A stretch of 64,000 bases of DNA from Grammothele lineata (lineage: Eukaryota > Basidiomycota > Agaricomycetes > Polyporales > Polyporaceae). Below are positions 43,920-54,580 of this stretch, in pieces (position 1 is the stretch's first letter; every line of letters starts with the position of its first letter). The stretch covers positions 248,001 through 312,000 of the forward strand of contig NDFF03000024.1 in NCBI GenBank assembly GCA_002150815.3. The letters are read 5' to 3'. The position numbers and the translations under genes were made by a program. Under the pieces are notes generated by a model that saw nothing but the letters and a program-made list of their open reading frames with translations, had not been told where the DNA came from and did no database searches.

Positions 43920-45358
43920 GAAGGGAAAGAAAACGTGAGTGCATTGGGGTCGCAGCAGTTATGTACTGCACGGGTGTCATCGGGATTAAGGCTACCTACA
44001 TTGTGCCGGCTTCCCCGCCGACCTGATGATGATGGCTGTCACCTGCAGCGCAGCCACAAGAACGCTGTGCCATCTCAATCGTCACTTAGCCGCAGGAGTA
44101 GCATGGTGCCCAGCCAGGGCCTCATCAAGGAAGGCTTTCAATGATGTTGATGTCGAGGCCGAAGTATGATGGCTCTAGTGCGGGGACACCTAAGCCTATC
44201 ATGGAGTTACCAAGGATCTTCTTCGTTAGCCTCGCACGTAACATAAAGACCCTCTCGTACACACCTCCATGTTGCTAGGACCGCGGCTCCCCAACTGAAA
44301 GCGCAGTGTACACATCGTCACCCGTTGACAGATGCAGCCACTTGGGCTGTACTACGCCAAGAACGCTCCGAAAAGAGGGATTCAAATTACACCTGGTTAC
44401 GTCCAACTTGAATCAATCGGAGGGTGATGCAACTTTACGCAAAGTAAGTACCTACGTGTAAGCAGAAGCAAAGAATCCGAGTATAAATCTTACTCCCTAT
44501 AACTTGCAGTTGGCAGCAGTCTACAGGGAGTTCACTGTTCAACGAGTTCAGAGGGATAAGCGCTCGCCATCACTTCCTGCTGCGCAAAGCTGAACGTCAA
44601 TATTTGAGCTCCGCCCGGAAATGCCCGAGGGCCACTCGCAGAACGAGTCCATGGCTCTCGGATAGACTGCTTTCACGTATCATCTGCTTTTCAACTCCTG
44701 CCCCCTCCATATGACTCAACGGCGAATGCCAAGCTTCCGCACTAGCGTACGGCTCACCTGAATCCTTTTCCGTTGGCACAGAGTCCCAAGATGTATCTCG
44801 TAGCGCCATGAATCGAGGTCACGCTTGCAGCGCACTAGCATGATCTGCCCAGTCCTTGCGGCACTTTCAAGTGGATCTGACTTTGTCCAATCCTACCGGC
44901 CATGGCAGGCATATGCACCCTCGAGCGCTTTCCGATGATGTCCGAGATTACTCCAACATCGCACGGTGGCGTCGTCAGCGGCGACTAAGCCGCACTACGC
45001 AGCGCGGTCCGAGGGGATTAGTACGTTTTGCTCCCGCATGTTTCGCACGCACCTTGAAAACTTTCCCTGCGAGTTCCACGTCTGATCTATTTCTCGCAGA
45101 TGAAACTTTACTCTCGAAGCATAACCGATCTCTCGACGAATCCGCGTCCAGATCTTCAGAAGTCAGGTCCCGCCACCGCTGCGGCTCCACGTCGCGTGGA
45201 TCCGATGGCGGTACCCGGCTGCAATGAGACTTCGGTATATCCTGCCCTCAAGCTGCACAGGGTCGTGTTGGGCGTGCCGCTCAATGTCGTTTCGCACATG
45301 TATATAGCTGAGAGTGGGACGATTGCGGGACGGTGACCCACTTGCGACATACACTCAG
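43920..45358. promoter_or_regulatory. Divergent intergenic region before the P450 gene
   Basis: About 1.4 kb lie between the starts of the membrane-protein gene (-) and the P450 gene (+). A TATATAG at 45301-45307 sits about 52 bp before the P450 start codon. Short frames at 44597-44809 and 44856-45227 show no domain. Confidence 0.5.
45301..45307 (+). promoter_or_regulatory. TATA box candidate for the P450 gene
   Basis: TATATAG, 52 bp upstream of the ATG. The position is close, so the 5' UTR would be short. Confidence 0.45.
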
Positions 45359-47455
45359 ATGGATGACACACAAGCCATGATATGGGCTATCTCTGTCCTC
45401 CTTGCTGCGCTATTCTATGTAAAGTGGCGCTCGAACCCTGTAAGTCTCATTCTGTACGTGTGCAACCCCTCTGAAGAACCATTTCGCTTTGTTATCTCTC
45501 CATGTAGCTCAACGCGATACCCACTATTGGCGGACCTTCTCTGCCAATTCTATCGCTCCTTGGAACCTTGAACTTCCTCAGAAACGGTACAAGCATCATA
45601 TCAGAGGGGTATCATCGAGTACGTCACTTTCCTGTCCGATCTCTTGCCCCCATGCCGTGAAGTGACACGTTTGCTCCACCCAGTTCTACGGTTCCGCTTT
45701 TAAGATTGCCCTAGTCAACCAATGGGCGGTTATTGTGAGCGGCCCGAAGATGATTGAAGACATACGGAAGCGTCCGGATGACGAGGTGTCGTTTACACTG
45801 GCCTTTGACGATGTATGTGTCTATCACTCGTTTCTCAACATACATCTAAAGGCAGACGTTGTTTCCAGTCATTCAGTGTATCGCAAACAACCGGGTCATA
45901 TCCTATACAGAACCCGTACCACGTCGACATCATCCGGGATAAGCTGATGCGCTCTTTGCCCACGATTTTGCCTGACGTCATTGATGAGATACCTCTCGCT
46001 ATCTCTACGTACATACGGTCCACGACGGATGCCGGTAAGCAGAACTATCTTTCATCTCAGAATGCCTGTCGTGACTTCCCGAGTGTAGAATGGGTGACCG
46101 TGAATGTCTTCCATGCCATGGAGCAGATTGTCGCTCGTGTGAGCGGTCGTGTGTTTGTCGGACCGGCGGCGTGTACGTCTAATGGTTTGTTTTCCTCGTT
46201 TTATTTCTCAAACTCAGCACCTTAGGTCGAGACGAGAAGTACTTGAGATTGGCCGTCCAGTACACCACTGCAGTCGTAACGGATGGCCATAGTTTGAGCT
46301 TCTTTCCAAATTTCATGAGATCGTGCGTAACTGATGAGCTCTGGCAGTTCTAGGTTCGACGCTCATATCTTTGCGACAGCTTCGTCGGACGCCTGTCTAG
46401 CAGGGCCATGCAGACACTTCGCGATACTCTCATTGTGCTGAAGCCCGTTATTGAGGAGCGCCGAGCGAAGATGGAGGAGTATGGTGACAACTGGGCTGAG
46501 AAGCCGGTAGGTCTCACTTAGTCATCTGACCCATTGAGTTACTGATGCAACGATGTTGCATGGTAGAACGACATGCTGCAATGGATAATGGACGAGGAAC
46601 TTCCTCGTGGAGGAACAGACGAAGCCATCACGGAGCGCGTCATGGTCGTCAACTTCGCGGCCATCCACACATCTTCGAACGTGAGTTCAGAGAGAGCTCA
46701 TTGAACGTAGATGATTGACAAGAGACCATATTTTCAGGGCGCTACTCATGTTCTTTTACATCTCGCTACGGAACCCGAGTACGTGCGCGAGCTGCGAGAG
46801 GAAATTGATCCCCTCGTTTCGGTAGAGGGCTGGACGAAATCCTCCATCGGAAAGATGTGGAAGCTTGACAGCTTCCTGAGGGAGTCTCAGCGTTACAACG
46901 GCATCTCTCTCCGTAAGCGATACCCTCGACACCCCTTGCGTTGGCGCGAATCGCCCACTGATCCTTCGCTTATGCCATGCGTAGTTGCTCTGTCGCGGAA
47001 GGTCTTGAAAGATATCACGCTGCCGGATGGGACGTTCATTCCTAAAGGCACGATTCTTGCGGCGGCATCGCATCCGACGCACCATGACAATTCTCACTAT
47101 CATGACGCAAATACGTTCGACCCATTCAGATTCTCTCGCATGAGAGATGGGGAAGGGGAAAGCACCAGGCACCAGTTCACGAACACCTCCCCCGAGAACA
47201 TGTACTTCGGGCACGGCCGACATGCATGGTGGGCGGCCCTTTTCGCGTGGTCGATAGCTTGCTAACTTCCTCCAACATAGCCCCGGACGGTTCTTCGCGT
47301 CCAGCGAGCTCAAGGCAATCTTAGCCTATCTCATCCTTCACTACGATGTTAAGCTTGCGGATGGGCGCACCTCACGTCCGGCGAACATTCATTTCGCCGA
47401 GAACGTTATACCTGACGTGACGGCGCAAATCATGTTCCGGAAACGTGGACTGTAA
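45359..47455 (+). CDS. Cytochrome P450 monooxygenase
   Basis: Eleven exons (45359-45439, 45508-45618, 45684-45812, 45869-46034, 46089-46172, 46226-46322, 46380-46506, 46567-46680, 46738-46912, 46985-47228, 47281-47455) join in phase to 500 residues. An N-terminal membrane anchor (MIWAISVLLAALFYVKW) precedes IPTIGGPSLPILS. The I-helix region is NFAAIHTSS, the ExxR motif is ESQR, and the haem-binding loop is FGHGRHACPGRFFA with the ligand cysteine. The PVIEERRAKMEEYGDNWAEK segment and the I-helix resemble fungal ent-kaurene-oxidase-like P450s. The substrate is unknown. All key residues are present, so it should be active in the endoplasmic reticulum with a P450 reductase. Confidence 0.93.
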
Positions 47456-47681
47456 TCGCGCAAGGTTGTATGTATGACCTGGTTTCAGCTACGAGGTTTA
47501 CCCCTTCCCGTACCCTGGATCGGCGGTCACTTTACTTTGAATCGAACAATTCATTGTATGACAGTTGTATCCTCCAGTGCCACTACTCCCTCATTGCAGG
47601 GGCTTCATTCACATATCCTTCCTCTCTGATATTGTCTAACCAAACGTTCCTGCCTCCCTCTTCCCGTACCTGCAGTGACAC

Positions 47682-48937
47682 TCACTGGCCATGATGGTCG
47701 AACCAGCTCAGCGCCGTGCGCGCCGCATGCTCCTGGCCCCACTCTGTTCAGTGCCCAAGCATTCTCGTCAGCGCTCTCCTCACGCAAAAGCGCTCTCGGG
47801 CCGAGGCACGCATCGAAAGATGAAGGAGGAATGATAGACTCACTCTGGTTGGGGACGCTCCGGTCCGCGCGTGTCGCGAAGCCGTGCGAGATGCCGCTGT
47901 ACAGCACCACGGTGTAATCCCTCTTGTTCGCGATGAGGATGTCGGTCGCGCGGCGGCGCTGTTCAAGGGTGAAGCTGTGGTCATCCTCTTCCGGACGTGT
48001 GTGCGATGATGGAGAGCGCGATCATATACGTGAGCCATACGTCCAGATAATGAGGGGGAATGAGGAAAGCGCTCTCACCTGCGCACAGCAACAGCAGGGG
48101 CTCTACGGATAATAGCGGGCATCGGATCAGTACTTAGAAATACGAAAAGTTCAGTGAGGGTTGGCACTCACTCTGGACTTTCTTGAAGTGATCCTCATCG
48201 AGGAACGTCGGATGGGCGAACGCACCCGCTGTGAGCCAATCCTCCGCGAGGAGGTCCATCACGTATGGCGCACCGAAGCAGTACCCTACCCGTCCCATCC
48301 AGTGTTCATCAGCCAAAACCCTGCACAATAAAGCGGCCACACATACCGATGCAGAAGAACTTCGCGCCCTCTAAGATCCTATCAGCCTTTCCGCTGAAAC
48401 ACATGATACCACGATAGCACGCACCGTACATCTTTCGCACCCCTTCGAGCCACACCTTCGCCAGCCCAGGCGCGCGTTCCTTGATAGGGGCGACCCACGG
48501 CCGCCAGTCAAACCCTGGCTTTCCAAGATGGTCGAGGACGGACTCGCCCCCGAGGTAGTCCACCGCGAGCACCGTGTACCCTTCATGCATGCACCTTCAT
48601 TAGCAAGCCAGTCTGAGATCCACAACCAGGAAAACAAGCACCCACCCTGCGCCGCCCAGAAATCCATCGTCAACCTCGCCGGGTCGTAGAACGGCCCAAA
48701 GATATCCGAGTAGTACAAGATGACGCCTTTGCCCCACTCAGTGCTGCCCGCTGGCAACTCGACACCGACGTCAGGGGGACGGACGGCGTACGTGCGCACG
48801 CCCCCGATCTCCTCTGCGCGACCGCGGGGCGAGCCGCCGTCGAAGAATGAGGCGGGGGCCGGGCGGGCACAGCAGTCGCCCATGGGGCCTGCGATGGTGG
48901 AGGCGGGGGTGGAGGTGGTAGTAGTGGTTTCGGACAT
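47682..48937 (-). CDS. Dienelactone-hydrolase-like protein, copy C (intact)
   Basis: Seven exons, 48937-48646, 48580-48425, 48370-48347, 48285-48172, 48102-48079, 47987-47844 and 47743-47682, all phase-1 joins, give 271 residues. It has the same fold markers as copy B: VILYYSDIFGP, GYCFGAPYVMDLL with the nucleophile Cys, FAHPTFLDEDHFKK, and SGISHGFATR with the catalytic His. The ending SWFDHHGQ matches the NWFNHHGGF of the others. It lacks the intron that copy B has just after the nucleophile block, and has an intron that splits the next segment differently (KPLLLLCA exon). It is an older paralogue than A and B, tail to tail with the P450. Confidence 0.92.
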
Positions 48938-49735
48938 GGCTTGTTGGTGACTGAGAGCGACTGGGAGGGCGCGTTGAGTAAGAGGTCGAATGGGGGTTCA
49001 AGTCGGGTGTTCTGGTGACTCGTTGGGAGTCGTCTCGCCCTTCACCCTCGCTTTTATACCTGTCTAGACCAGGTAAACCGTCGACGTACGGACAGACCCA
49101 CCTCCCGTCCGCGCGCCCCCAAGCCTCGTCCTCGGGCATACCGGGTACCCCGGGCTCGCGCGACCCACTCGCCCCCGGCCGCACGTCCACGCATACTACG
49201 GCACAAGTTAGGTATGGGAAACCAGCTCAGTGCAAGGCTTCAGTTCCAGGTGTCGAGAGCTACGACTGGCTTGGAGGTTAGAAGAACGGTGGACAAACGG
49301 CCGGAGCACGAGGTGGGTCGCGGGGGGCCCGGGCACCCGCTCGTTTGAACGTTCAAGTCCGTCCGGCGTTCCCCGGGAACGACGGAGGGATGTGGGTCTG
49401 GTGACGTATGGAACCATGGATCTAGTATGAAACACAAAGGTAATTAGCATGATTGAGTGCTCTGACAAGAAGATGAAAGCTCGTACCACGTTGAAAACCA
49501 GGTACGCGGAAATTGAAATGCTCTCAATGGAAGTCGAGCGCACGCAGGTCCTCAAAATGGAAGAACATCAACCGCAAATACATCAGAACAAAGGCAGGAT
49601 ACAGCGTAATAGTATAGATACAATCTCTCAAACCTCATTCAGACTCGTAGTCCATCGAATAGTGAGTACAGTGCAATAATAGAGTAAACCACAAACCATT
49701 ATCACGGCGAAAAGTCCTTGCGAGTCGCGACCGAC
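48938..49735. promoter_or_regulatory. Upstream region of DLH copy C
   Basis: About 800 bp lie between the epsin 3' end and the DLH-C start. A TATAAAAG box lies on the minus strand at 49051-49058. The rest shows no gene. Confidence 0.5.
49051..49058 (-). promoter_or_regulatory. TATA box of DLH copy C
   Basis: TATAAAAG on the minus strand, about 115 bp before the start codon. It matches the consensus well. Confidence 0.6.
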
Positions 49736-51745
49736 TTAGATGTCAATCAGGTTCACCTCGCTCTCGTGCGAAGGCCCTTGCCGCTGACGGTCTTGCGCAG
49801 GCGACGAGTGCAAGAACGGGTTGTTGCTCGCATGATGCTCAGCCCCCGCCCCCGCCCCCGCGCCTCCTCCCGTCTTCTGGCTTGCGACTTTCCCAATCGC
49901 CGGCCCGAACCTGCACGCGCGCACGCACCCCAGCGTCAGTCAGCGCCCTCATCCTCCTCTTTTATTGTACTTTGAAGACGTACCGAAGGTCCCCAACGTT
50001 CCCGAACGTATCCACCCCATCTCCCCCAGTCCGGTTCGCGAACAGGTCCGCGAGGCGCTCGTCCTCGGCCCGGCGCCGGGGCACCAGGCACGCGTTCGCG
50101 AACGCGCCCGGCCCCGGCGGCAAGGGGCCCGGCTGCGGGAGGAGGCGCTCCCTCTCGCGTTCTCTCTCTCTCTCTCTTTCCCTCTCCCTCTCCCTCTCCC
50201 TTTCGCGCTCTCGTTGCCTTTCTCTTTCTCTCTCGCGCTCCCTCTCGCGCTCCCTCTCGTGCCCCTCGAACGTACCCAGCAAGTTGAACGTGACATCCCT
50301 CTCACGCGCCGGAGACACGCCCGTCGTCGCGGGACGCTGCGGGCTCGCAAACGGAGGCAGAGAAGGAAGAGGAGGCGCGAAGGGGTTGTTGGAGCCGAAC
50401 CCGGTCGGCTGCGGGCGGAGCGGGGAGGAGGGCGTTTGAGGCGGCTGCGGGACGGCGACGGGAACGGTGGGCTGCGCCTGGAGGAGTTGCTGTTGGCGGA
50501 GGTATTCAGTCTGCATGAGATGTGGTATGTGAGTATTGATTGGCGATAGGGGAGAAAAGAGGAGCGTACCTGCATCGCTTCCTGTTGCGCGAGTTGCGCG
50601 TAGGGGTTGTATGACGTGAATTGGGGTGCGATCGAGGTGTATTGAGGTTGGAGGGACGTGTACTGAGGCTGGAGGGATGCGTACTGCGGCTGCACTGTGG
50701 GCATCGCATACTGCAACGGAAGCGAAGCATCGACGAGAAGCTGGTTCTGCGCCGCAGGTGGGGATCTATGCGCAGACATGAACACAACGCCCTGAACAGA
50801 AAGATCGAGGCACTCACTGCTGCTGGGCATCGTCAAAGAGCGACGACGCGTTCTGCTCCATGAGTTTCCTCCGCCTCTCCTCCTCTTCCTCCTCACTGAG
50901 CTTCAATGCCCGCACGAGGTCCAAGTCCTCCGCCGTCGCCCGCTCCTCTGCCGCGCTCCGCATACTCTCTTCGATCGCCTTCCTCATATCTTCATCCTCA
51001 TTTCGCGCCTGCCTTTGTAATCCATTCGGCAGCGGACGCCTGCGGGGGGCAGGGTCTGGTAGAGGGTCGGGCGAGCCGTCATCGGTGTCACCAGAAGAGC
51101 GTGCTCGACCGGCCATACGGTCGCGCATCTGCGCGCGGGCGCGGCGCTCCTGGAAGAGACGTTGCTTGTCTGAGAGGAGGTTTGTGATATCCTTGGCCTT
51201 TTGTCTGACATTCGCGCCCTGGTCGTGGTCTTCGTCGTCGATGTATTGAAACTCGCGGAGGGTCTTGATCACGTAGAGGTTCTCCTCGCAGTAGAGAATG
51301 ACGTTTTCGGACCCGGAGTGGAGCATGTAATCGAGGACGACGAGAGACTGATATGGGATAGCACGGGTTGAGTATACGTTCGCGGGTTGGGAGGTGTGGG
51401 GACGGGATCGGAGGATCGGGTGGGGAACCAGGCACGCGTGGAGTACTTACCTTGAAGACGTGTCTCCAATTCTTGCCCTTATCGTTGAGTCGCTTGTCAA
51501 TCACTTCCATGATGTCGATAAAATCTCCTCTGGGACTCTATGAGAATGTCTTTACCGACGCAGAGAAATGGGTTTGCTTACTGGTTATACGTCATCTGGG
51601 AAAGCTCGAACATCTCCTTTCCCGAAGGCGGCCAGGGGTCGTTGCATGTCGCATTGCGAGCTTTGATTTGCGCATGAGAGTATCCTTTACTGTAATTCTT
51701 CGCGACGCGGAGGGTGCTCCTCCCAAAAGAATGGAGTGCAGCCAT
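49736..51745 (-). CDS. Epsin (ENTH-domain endocytic adaptor)
   Basis: Six exons, 51745-51582, 51529-51451, 51347-50818, 50765-50570, 50510-49984 and 49910-49736, join in phase to 556 residues. The ENTH domain is residues about 10-145 (LRVAKNYSKGYSHAQIKARN, NDPWPPSGKEM, IMEVIDKRLNDKGKNWRHVF, SLVVLDYMLHSGSENV). Two ubiquitin-interacting motifs follow (DEDMRKAIEESMRS and DLVRALKLSEEEE), then Gln/Pro-rich repeats, two NPF motifs for EH-domain partners (SNNPFAPP, SNNPFLHS) and a C-terminal clathrin-box-like NLIDI. Epsins bind PI(4,5)P2, ubiquitinated cargo, EH proteins and clathrin at endocytic sites. A long Arg-Glu dipeptide run (about 50155-50265) is unusual. An extra 5' exon cannot be excluded. 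Confidence 0.93.
50155..50265. repeat. CT-rich hexanucleotide repeat encoding Arg-Glu dipeptides
   Basis: CTCTCG/CTCTCC/CTTTCT-type units lie within an epsin exon. On the coding strand they read as alternating Arg and Glu for more than 30 residues. The frame is kept. Confidence 0.85.
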
Positions 51746-52136
51746 GGGGGAGATGGACTGAAAGGCGATGACGACGAGCGGAAGGAGGGGAACGGTGGAG
51801 AAAGAGGGCGGTGCGTGCTGCGGAGTAGTCCGGAAAGAATGTCGGATGCGCAACCCGGCCGCGACCGCTGGCGCAAGTGGCCATGTCGGAACTCGTGCGA
51901 TGGAGCAGATGCCAGAGGAGACTCGGGCTGCGTTCGCTGCGGAGGTGACACAGGAGACCTGACAAGCGCTTGTCCGACGTCATGGTTGCACAGCCACCGG
52001 ATGTCCTTTCCGTAGCTGCAGCTTTCAAGGACAGCCTGAGTTCAAATCGCGACTATCATATGCATCGCTACTTTGGTCGGATATCGAGAATCCATGTTCT
52101 AGATTGGGCTTTAGTAGTGGTAGGCACGAGGGACTA

Positions 52137-52154
52137 AGTACTTACGTAAGTACT
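52137..52154. repeat. Perfect 18-bp palindrome
   Basis: AGTACTTACGTAAGTACT equals its own reverse complement. A further AAGTACT follows 8 bp later. It could bind a dimeric factor or form a hairpin; no role is known. Confidence 0.7.
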
Positions 52155-52706
52155 GTTTATAAGTACTGACAGAAAGATCGATGACATAAAAGAATACTCT
52201 GATCAGGGAAAAAGTCTGGACACTTTCCGAGTTTCGGGAATTACCGCTTTGATGTGGAGGTGCTCTCGTAGCTTGCAGGTTTTGGTTTGTCGGCCGACGG
52301 CTGTTGGACGGCCGTGTCTCTCGAGTCCGATCGGAAAGTGAAACTTGGATCAATTAGCAGGGTAAGGCCACAAACAGCGCGGATATCATTCTAAGTCCAT
52401 TGCACCATGCTATACTTCATTCTGTGGGAGTAAGTTGGACGGACAACTTCGACAGATCAGTCACGTGGTTGGAGGCTTCAAACTGACGAAAATGGCGGTC
52501 GTGACTCGTTATGGTTCAATGCTGCTCGGTAGGTGGCGAGGAGGACGAAGATGCTCAACGTAGCCCAACAAATAGCCCAGCAAATAGTGGAAGCTTAGGC
52601 AACATTTAAGTTCGACGTTCTTTCCGATTCAAGTCATACGGAAAGTCGTAGCTGCTACATCCGAGCGCTAGGTTGGGCGCCTATATAGCCGAGACCGACG
52701 TTGAGT

Positions 52707-52871
52707 ATGGCTGAAATGATTTGCCGGGCCGCCAGACTCCGTCAAGCTGCCGCGTCGGAGACCGCACTCTTCTTCCTAACGACCGCCGCTAGTTTTGACT
52801 TTCCGCAACGCCCTCCACCATCATCCCCACTATCTCCACATAGGACAACTTCTACACGGCCGTTCTCTTGA
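52707..52871 (+). CDS. Small open frame after a TATA-like site (uncertain)
   Basis: A 54-codon frame starts MAEMICRAARLRQAAASETA and becomes Pro/Ser/Thr-rich. A TATATAG at 52682-52688 lies 18-25 bp upstream of the ATG, which is very close. There is no homologue in the window and no known domain. It could equally be a chance frame. Confidence 0.15.
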   Translation: MAEMICRAARLRQAAASETALFFLTTAASFDFPQRPPPSSPLSPHRTTSTRPFS

Positions 52872-54407
52872 GAGACGTGATAAGTGTGAGAGAGGCACCA
52901 GCAATACGGGGAGGTAGATGTGGAGAACGTACTACTTATGGCGTGGGCTGCCCGCCGCCAAATGAACACGTCTTGACTGACTACTGGGGCGTGTGTTGTA
53001 GGCTTCGCATTATGGTATCCTCCGGTCCACTCGGAGGTTAACAGGACGACTTCAATGTCGAGAACTCAAGAAGGTCGAGATGCACTCTGCGGGCAATGTG
53101 CTGAGAAGTTGCGAACTTGGCCACGGAAGGCTCACAATACCCGCAACCAATCCATCCTTTATCCGCCCGGCAAAAGCTGATCTCCAAGGTCCGTCCGCAA
53201 CATCCAGATATCGTTGCATCTGTATCGCGCTAGGAGTTGTTTCCTATTGGGGATTCGGCTACTAGCGCAGCAAGAATCGAGATTGTGGCAGACGTCCGCG
53301 AGGTGCATATAGCAAGGCGGATACGGCGGTCGGGACGCGGCTCCAGCTTGTGTGGACATTCGTTGGATAGCGTTGAAACCGTCTCGTCAGGTGTCCGTCT
53401 CCAAGCATCACCCAGGCACGCCCCCCGCCTCGGATCCTAGTGAAAACTGCCTCCCGACGACGCCTCGCCCGAGGCGGGCCCCGCCTATCCAAGCGTTCTC
53501 CGGGACCGTTGTTGCGCTCACAACGTCATTCCGATTTGCGACCCATGCGCGCATCGGCGCGACCCTGTCAAGGCGATCTTGACAGGGTATGGATACATCC
53601 AGCTCTCATGATCTCTCTCCGACATCCAGTTTTCTGCTTCTTCTTTTTACACGGCGGGTGCGCTCGTGGTTCCCGAAGTGGGTCACGCACTTTCGGCGGG
53701 ACAGGATGTTGCGAAAGTGAAAGTGGGATGCCGCTGATCCTCTCCCACCGCATCAACGGCAGTCGAGGATATCCTTCCCGCGATCCACCATATAGAGATC
53801 TCCCGACCCGATCGAGTCACCTTCCGCGCACCGCACACTACTGCGGCTACGGCAACCCCTTCCGCTCCCGTGGGCCTGCGAAACCTTGTGCAGATCAGCT
53901 TTCAAACCACAGCTGTTTGGCCTCTCATTCCCGCTCTAGCGCTCTTCAGGGTGCTCACACCGAGACTGGCAGGGACCGACGGAAACGTGCAGGCGGGGCA
54001 CAAGCTCGCGGGGATCAGGCCTTGCCCGCGAGTAATTGATGACGCCTCGCCACCAACCTCCGTGGTGGATCGGAGGTTGACATCAGCTCTCGCGCCCAGT
54101 GGACACGACCGCGCCTTCCCAGAGCGTGCGGGAGCAGGGCCCGTCCGCCGCGCGTGCGCCACGCGCGGGGCAGCCCCTGCCCGCGTCGAGCTCGTCCGGC
54201 CTGCGGCTGATTTTGATCTCGCACGAGTGCGCACGCCCCCCACGGTCCGTGTTCGAGCCTCGCGCCCCGGAGCCGTCTGCGCTGGGCGAGGTCGTAACGA
54301 GGGTCGGACGGCCTCCTGCCTGCTCGCGTCGCACCTCTGTTCATTTCCTGTGCGTAAACCCGCAGAGGCTCCATCCTTGTCGGCGAAATAGGGCGTCCGC
54401 CCGCCGC

Positions 54408-54414
54408 TATATAG
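54408..54414 (+). promoter_or_regulatory. TATA box candidate for the 54.6-kb F-box gene
   Basis: TATATAG, 167 bp before the start codon, in a GC-rich promoter. Confidence 0.4.
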
Positions 54415-54580
54415 GCTCAAGTGTACGGTCGCGGCCACTACTCCCGATTGGTCGGATATTGCAGGTACGCGTTGAACCTATACTTGAGTGTTTGTTCTCG
54501 TTCGCCTTTCGCCATCCTAACCTCCTTCCTACCCCTGCTCCTTCCAGCAAGCTCTTCTGGCCGCTATCTGCGCCAGTTCG

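Larger units (their letters stand above)
51746..54580. other. Long gene-poor region
   Basis: 2.8 kb between the epsin start (-) and an F-box gene (+). It contains a perfect 18-bp palindrome (52137), a TATA-like site before a 54-codon frame (52682 and 52707), and a GC-rich stretch (53380-54380) with long overlapping frames on both strands but no recognisable domain. A TATATAG at 54408-54414 is 167 bp before the F-box start. Nothing else is supported. Confidence 0.5.

Noticed and set aside
45359..48937. P450 plus hydrolase as a biosynthetic gene cluster
   Set aside because: Only two candidate enzymes lie together; there is no backbone enzyme (terpene cyclase, PKS, NRPS) in the window. Neighbours are housekeeping genes.
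52000..52060. Possible tRNA B-box near GAGTTCAAATC
   Set aside because: No matching A-box, acceptor stem or anticodon arm could be built around it.
53440..54400. Long overlapping open frames on both strands
   Set aside because: The stretch is GC-rich with few stop codons by composition. The frames have no domain, lack consistent splice structure and overlap each other on opposite strands.
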